In this document: positions 59,157-64,000 of the stretch, piece by piece
Position numbering within the stretch: position 1 is the stretch's first letter
Layout of the letters: every line of letters begins with the position of its first letter
NCBI GenBank assembly: GCA_000310025.1
Contig: FN649759.1
Location: 373,611-437,610 of the forward strand
Direction: 5' to 3'
Length of the DNA: 64,000 bases
Source: Ectocarpus siliculosus
Lineage: Eukaryota > Sar > Phaeophyceae > Ectocarpales > Ectocarpaceae
Translations under genes and position numbers: made by a program
Notes under the pieces: model-generated
Database searches by the model: none
What the model was told of the DNA's origin: nothing
Seen by the model: the letters and a program-made list of their open reading frames with translations, nothing else

Positions 59157-59709
59157 ATGACTAGGATGGATGGATGGCAAACGTGCCTCGCTCTCGATAC
59201 CTGTTCTGCGCCTGCTCGTCATCGATACCGTCCCAGCTCACCCAGCCGTGCTACTACAGGAACATACGCACACACGGAAACAGGCAGCCTAGCTTGCGTA
59301 GCGCCTCATATTATCTACGAAATAGCCTACAGTACATATAGTCGACCAAAGCTCGAAATGAGCCGAACAGCTCAGCGGACAACCCAATCATTTTGGAACA
59401 AGTCATTGACCAGGTTTCCCAAGTCGTGTTGCCAACCATCTATTGAACAACTGCCTTGCAAGCTTGCCCATGCCGCTTCTAGCACTGCACGACAGGGAAC
59501 ACAGTCTCGCAAATCTGCTCGCAGCCTTGGTCTCGTGGGATTTCGTTAGACTAGATCAACTACCCCGCTTACTCATGCGGGCCCCTACTTCCGAGTTCTC
59601 GCGCGGTGTCTCGCTAGGTTTTCTGCGAGCCAGTCGCTTCTTGCATTTGTGCGACATCTCATTCCATGTCGCTCTGACCAATCGGCCACACGGGCGACTG
59701 GCGGACTAG
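59157..59709 (+). other. Open frames with protein-like composition, not called as a gene
   Basis: Two + frames overlap here: 59157-59549 (130 codons) and 59443-59709 (LALHDREHSLANLLAALVSW, then VRLDQLPRLLMRAPTSEF). A frameshifted remnant of a coding sequence is possible, but no motif, start context or splice pair supports it. Confidence 0.25.
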
Positions 59710-59917
59710 GGGGTGTTCCTCGAGTTTCAGGGGGATTTTCCCGGGAAGATTGGGAAGAGGACTTTGTAGTTTGGGGGGTGTTTTCCATTTTTTGGGGATT
59801 TTTACATTTTTACAGCTCCACAGGGCCAGCAGGGCCAGGGGGGATGCTCCCCGTGACAGAGAGGGGGACCCCAGAGGGCTGATCCCTTTGGGGGAAAACC
59901 CGGTGATACATGGTTTA

Positions 59918-62012
59918 TGCCCCCCCCCCCCCGTTTTCGTCGCTTGGCAACGACGTTGTAAAACAAGCCCCCCACTCGGTGTTTGCCATCGGGATTGGGT
60001 TTTCGTCGCTTGGCAACGACGTTGTAAAACAAGCCAATTCACTTCGTGAACTCCGCAGCCAGGTTACCGTTTTTTTTTTTTTACCTCTGTTTTTTTTTTT
60101 GGCGGTAACCATAATGGTGGTCGAGTAGATCATGTTGCGCGGGGTCGAGAAACCTCACTCCGCGCAACGGGGGATGATCGCACCACGTTGTGTTAAAATG
60201 GTCAAGCTTCCTCGAGGCAGTTACACAGTGCTTACAACTGTCTCTGGAAGTGAAAGCACCAGGAAGTAAATTAAGTCATACGCAGCTGTCATCCGTACGC
60301 AAGGAAGTAAGCACAAGATGCCGAACACCCTTAGCAGGATGCAGCTCACCCTTCATGCGACTCGCCAAATACCTCACGGCGCTTCGCGCTTGGTGATGTG
60401 AGAGCCTGGTCCGGTGAGAACCCGGCGTGTTCCGTCCCGGCTTTGTAGGGATGGGGGGTCAATGGTCAAAGGATTCCGGCATGCAGGATTATGAGTCCCC
60501 CCCCCCCCCCCCCCCTCCCCGGTGTTTGCCATCGGGGTTTGGGTTTTCGTCGCTTGGCAACGACGTTGTAAAACAAGCCGCCCCCCCCGGTGTTTGCCAT
60601 CGGGGTTTGGGTTTTCGTCGCTTGGCAACGACGTTGTAAAACAAGCCCCCTACTCGGTGCTTGCCATCGGGATTGGGTTTTCGTCGCTTGGCAACGACGT
60701 TGTAAAACAAGCCAATTCACTTCGTGAACTCGGCAACCAGGTTACCGTTTTTTTTTTTTACCTCTGTTTTTTTTTTTGCGATATCCATAATGGTGGTCGA
60801 GTAGATCATGTTGTGCGGGGTCGAGAAACCTCACTCCGCGCAACGGGGGATGATCGCACCACGTTGTGTTAAAATGGTCAAGCTTCCTCGAGGCAGTTAC
60901 ACAGTGCTTACAACTGTCTCTGGAAGTGAAATCACCAGGAAGTAAATTAAGTCATACGCAGCTGTCATCCGTACGCAAGGAAGTAAGCACAAGATGCCGA
61001 ACACCCTTAGCAGGATGCAGCTCACCCTTCATGCGACTCGCCAAATACCTCACGGCGCTTCGCGCTTGGTGATGTGAGAGCCTGGTCCGGTGAGAACCCG
61101 GCGTGCTCCGTCCCGGCTTTGTAGGGATGCGAGGTCAATGGTCAAACGACTACGGCATGCACGACTATGAGTACACCCCCCCCCCCCCCCCCCCCGGNNN
61201 NNNNNNNNNNNNNNNNNNNNNNNNNNNNNNNNNNNNNNNNNNNNNNNNNNNNNNNNNNNNNNNNNNNNNNNNNNNNNNNNNNNNNNNNNNNNNNNNNTTT
61301 GGGGTGCACCCCCCCCCCCCCCCCCAAATACCCCCCCCCCCCGGTGTTCTGCCATCGGGGTTGGGTTTTTTGGCAACGACGTTGTAAAACAAGCCGCCCC
61401 CCCCGGTGTTTTGCCATCGGGGTTGGGTTTTCGTCGCTTGGCAACGACGTTGTAAAACCAGCCGCCCCCCACCGGTGTTTTGCCATCGGGATTGGGTTTT
61501 CGTCGCTTGGCAACGACGTTGTAAAACAAGTCAAGTCACTTCGTGAACTCGGCAACCAGGTTACCGTTTTTTTTTTTACCTCGGTTTTTTTTTTTGGCGG
61601 TAACCATAATGGTGGTCGAGTAGATCATGTTGTGCGGGGTGGAGAAACCTCACTCCGCGCAACGGGGGATGATCGCACCACGTTGTGTTAAAATGGTCAA
61701 GCTTCCTCGAGGCAGTTACACAGTGCTTACAACTGTCTCTGGAAGTGAAAGCACCAGGAAGTAAATTAAGTCATACGCAGCTGTCATTCGAATGCAAGGA
61801 AGTAAGCACAAGGTGCCGAACACCCTTAGCAGGATGCAGCTCACCCTTCATGCGACTCGCCAAATACCTCACGGCGCTTCGCGCTTGGTGATGTGAGAGC
61901 CTGGTCCGGTGAGAACCCGGCGTGCTCCGTCCCGGCTTTGTAGGGATGCGAGGTCAATGGTCAAACGACTACGGCATGCACGACTATGAGTACACCCCCC
62001 CCCCCCCCCCCA
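59918..62012 (+). repeat. Higher-order tandem array, three ~0.6-0.7-kb units
   Basis: Each unit runs as follows: poly-C; two or three ~66-70-bp subunits (CATCGGGATTGGGTTTTCGT, then CGCTTGGCAACGACGTTGTA); two poly-T tracts; a conserved ~330-bp core (from ATAATGGTGGTCGAGTAGAT to CACGGCGCTTCGCGCTTGGT); then GCCTGGTCCGGTGAGAACCC and back to poly-C. Units begin near 59918, 60497 and 61177. The number of subunits differs between units (two, three and three or more). Cores are nearly identical to each other, indicating recent amplification or gene conversion. A 68-codon frame (60190, 60866, 61685) is conserved only as part of the repeat and starts with GTG, so I do not call it a gene. Confidence 0.9.
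61198..61297. other. Assembly gap (100 Ns)
   Basis: Exactly 100 Ns inside a poly-C region of the tandem array. The round number indicates an arbitrary scaffold gap, so the true unit number and length of the array are unknown. Confidence 0.99.
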
Positions 62013-62179
62013 AATAACCACGATTTTGGAGTACTGTAGGCCTACGTACGTGTCTTGAAATTGTTATCTGGCCCCTACGTCATTCTATACATACCTGAAG
62101 AGCAACGGGGTGGCACTGAAGGACTGCCATGATTGTTATTTTATTCGGTGGGTACGTACGCATACCGTAGACGACATAA

Positions 62180-62965
62180 GATAACACACCCCGGTGATAA
62201 CATTTTGGGCTTGAAAAATATTATCACCGGGTGTGGTATCCTGCGGGGGGTGTGGTATCTTGTGTACCCCGGGTGATAAAGTGCAGCTCCCACGGGCCCC
62301 TAAGGGGGTGTGATAAACCAGGGGGTGTGATTGCACGTCCGAACACGCACAGGGTGTGTTTTGGGGGTGTGATAAATGAGGGTTCGATGAAAAGGGGGTG
62401 TGAGAGCACGTCCGAATACTCACAGGGTGTATTTGGGGGTGTGATAATGAGGGGGGGTGAAAAAAGCTGGGGTGTTATAACACTCCTTGTGGAGTTGAAC
62501 CGCTGCTGCCGCACTGTGGTATTGTGGGGGGGTGTGATAGCAATGCCTGTTCGAACAATTCATGACTTGTGGTTCTGCGGAATGTTTTAAAAACAAAGGA
62601 ACTCAGCGGAGGAGACAAAACTCCTAAGGACATGACCTCGGTGGCCACAGAGTGCGCCGACCGTCCTGCCCCCTCACACAAAAAGTAGCTGCTGCATACC
62701 TTGCTATTGGGTATGACCAAAAGAGAGTTGCGCAGATGTTGTGTGTGTGTGCGACGTCCGCATGCCCACGGGGCAGATTCTGTATCACCACGGTGATAGA
62801 AGGAGGGGTTCCGTGAATGTATGCGGCGTAACCTCAAGGGGTGTGTTATCTTATGTAGCCCCGGTGATAAATCGATGGTTTGTCAGAATCCCCCAAATTT
62901 ATCACCTGGGTGTCGTATTCTGTGTGTGTGGGGGGTGGTTTCTTGTGTGGGTGTGTTATCTTGTG
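62180..62965 (+). repeat. Array of GGGGTGTGATAA-type motifs
   Basis: Variants of GGTGTGATAA, CACCCCGGTGATAA and GGTGTGTTATC recur irregularly in both orientations, densest at 62180-62540 and again at 62838-62965. One pair (ACCCCGGTGATAA and TTATCACCGGGTG, about 62189-62231) forms an inverted repeat. The element class is unknown; it may be the sub-terminal region of a transposon. Confidence 0.6.
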
Positions 62966-62977
62966 TCGTATACGGTA

Positions 62978-63141
62978 CAGATGGCGCCCGCACTTAAGAA
63001 CATAGCAGTTAAGAACATGAGGCTCACTTGAGATACCCGGATAAGCACCTGTATACTAACTCCTATATAAAGATGCCCCCCCGACAAATAAGAAACGAGC
63101 CTCACGCCAAATAAGACGTTCTTAAGTGCGGGCGCCATCTC
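62978..63141. mobile_element. 164-bp MITE with 24-bp terminal inverted repeats and TA duplication
   Basis: Left terminus CAGATGGCGCCCGCACTTAAGAAC and right terminus (inverted) GAGATGGCGCCCGCACTTAAGAAC differ at one position. TA lies on each side (62976-62977 and 63142-63143). The interior has a further inverted pair (GAGGCTC/GAGCCTC) and no coding capacity. It shares termini with the 1.64-kb candidate element at 50780, which may be a longer relative. TA target and CAG-type ends suggest Tc1/mariner. Confidence 0.85.
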
Positions 63142-63227
63142 TAGTCTCGATGTATTGAAACGTGCATCCCACAGCTGTCAATAACGCTCGAACATGCCAT
63201 CCGCTCACATTTTTCGAGGGTACTGAT

Positions 63228-63315
63228 GTCATGGTTTTTGGACCCTTGGGCTAAGATGCCCCCCTTGGCGGGAATATCTATTAGAAATACACCGACCACC
63301 CTGACCACCAACAAG
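63228..63315 (+). repeat. Copy of a dispersed ~90-bp repeat (partner at 58935)
   Basis: Diverged match to 58935-59025, in the same orientation, with shared blocks in the same order and small indels between them. Confidence 0.6.
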
Positions 63316-63433
63316 TAGCGGTACTGTAGTGTTCATGCGTTCCCCCTCGCTCAGTGCTGCCTGGGAGCGAGCGTTAGCGAGTGGCGGAAAGAGAAAGGAA
63401 GGCTAAGGAAGGAAAAGGGCTGAAACGGAGCAG

Positions 63434-63856
63434 CTAACCTGCATGCCGTGGTCGGATCGGCTCCACACTGCGATATTGTTGCAGCAGTACCAAGTCGATC
63501 AACCAGATACGCGTTATGTGTTTTTCATACGAACAGTTTCTAGACTTTCCCCGTCTCCCCACGATTCCCTGATGCCTGGCCACGTGTGTACTCTCTCGCC
63601 ACGCCAAGCCTAACGGGCGCAACACGAGCAGCCGCACTAGGCTTTGAAGAGGGTATTCTTTCCGCTGGAAGTATTTAGTCCAGTCTATGTACCACGAGGG
63701 GAAAAACCCAGAATGTAGCCGCATGAGAGAGGATGACGGCTGATCATTTCGTGTAACCATGGAGTGCGAGAGGCTCTGCAATTGTGGTTTATGCTGCTGT
63801 ATTGATGTCATCGGTGTTGTTGTTGTTGTCGCCGTCGTCATATCGTCTTCAGACAT
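63434..63856 (-). CDS. Possible first exon / short open frame, unrecognised
   Basis: A - strand frame of 140 codons from an ATG at 63856. It opens MSEDDMTTATTTTTPMTSIQ (Thr-rich, partly from a TTG-type repeat), continues with SGFFPSWYIDWTKYFQRKEY and ends basic. The composition in the first 70 codons is protein-like. The remainder may be intron read through. No domain is recognised and no second exon was identified. Confidence 0.3.
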   Translation of the reverse strand: MSEDDMTTATTTTTPMTSIQQHKPQLQSLSHSMVTRNDQPSSSLMRLHSGFFPSWYIDWTKYFQRKEYPLQSLVRLLVLRPLGLAWRESTHVARHQGIVGRRGKSRNCSYEKHITRIWLIDLVLLQQYRSVEPIRPRHAG

Positions 63857-64000
63857 TTAACCGCTCAGGTCTCTGGTCAATACATACCTTCAAACGTCCG
63901 CACCTGTCGCACCTGTCCACCGGACGAAGACGCCTTTCGTGGTGACCGGCAAACCACCCAACCAAAACGGTACACGCTTTCGATGAAATATTATACCACC

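Noticed and set aside
59933-61520. ACGACGTTGTAAAAC repeated in the array matches the M13 forward-primer region of cloning vectors
   Set aside because: The match stops at 15 bp, and the flanks (CAAGCC rather than GACGGCCAGT) are not lacZ. The motif is part of a genomic repeat present many times, so vector contamination is not supported.
60190-61891. Three near-identical 68-codon frames as a repeated small gene
   Set aside because: They start with GTG, have no in-frame ATG early on and no recognisable motif. They are conserved only to the same degree as the surrounding non-coding repeat.
1-64000. CRISPR arrays, operons, rRNA genes or intact LTR retrotransposons
   Set aside because: No regularly spaced direct repeats with unique spacers, no conserved rRNA blocks, no paired long terminal repeats and no reverse-transcriptase or integrase motifs were seen.

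Overview
The window is eukaryotic nuclear DNA. Genes are spread over many short exons with long GT-AG introns, mostly on the + strand, with no operons. Microsatellites ((GA)n, (TTG)n, poly-C) and dispersed repeats are abundant. A 670-codon Zn2Cys6 regulator-like gene belongs to a family I associate with brown algae, so a brown alga (Phaeophyceae, Stramenopiles) is the best guess. This is an inference from gene content and architecture, not a proven assignment. A run of 100 Ns (61198-61297) shows it is a scaffold rather than a finished clone.

Layout. 72-6234 (+): an unrecognised coiled-coil protein with nine exons. 9780-18174 (+): the Zn2Cys6 protein with 13 exons, whose zinc cluster is split across an intron. 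About 21.4-23.7 kb (-): fragments of an unrecognised gene. 24712-29687 (+): a 404-aa MYND zinc-finger protein with eight exons, two of its introns apparently GC-AG. 31480-36460 (+): a ZIP-family (ZupT-like) metal transporter with three exons. 40071-42492 (+): a small acidic protein of 111 aa with four exons. Its first intron is nearly exactly the reverse complement of a segment just upstream of its start codon. 43048-44463 (+): an intronless, frameshifted pseudogene. About 48.6-49.9 kb (+): a partly resolved unknown gene. 54235-50155 (-): a single-PQ-loop membrane protein. 63434-63856 (-): a possible first exon.

The exon models were read by eye. In five genes the summed exon lengths are multiples of three and every junction is phase-compatible. 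This is the main support where no domain is recognised.

From about 50 kb rightward the window is rich in mobile elements. They include a tRNA-derived SINE family (five copies, three of them in introns), a hAT-like element with an 8-bp target duplication and two GGCGGTA arrays, and a second tRNA-like repeat split by a TA-flanked inverted-repeat element. Two elements share one terminal inverted repeat, and a higher-order tandem array spans the assembly gap. The genes do not form an obvious pathway. Two are zinc-finger proteins and one is a probable zinc/metal importer, but nothing in the sequence links them functionally.
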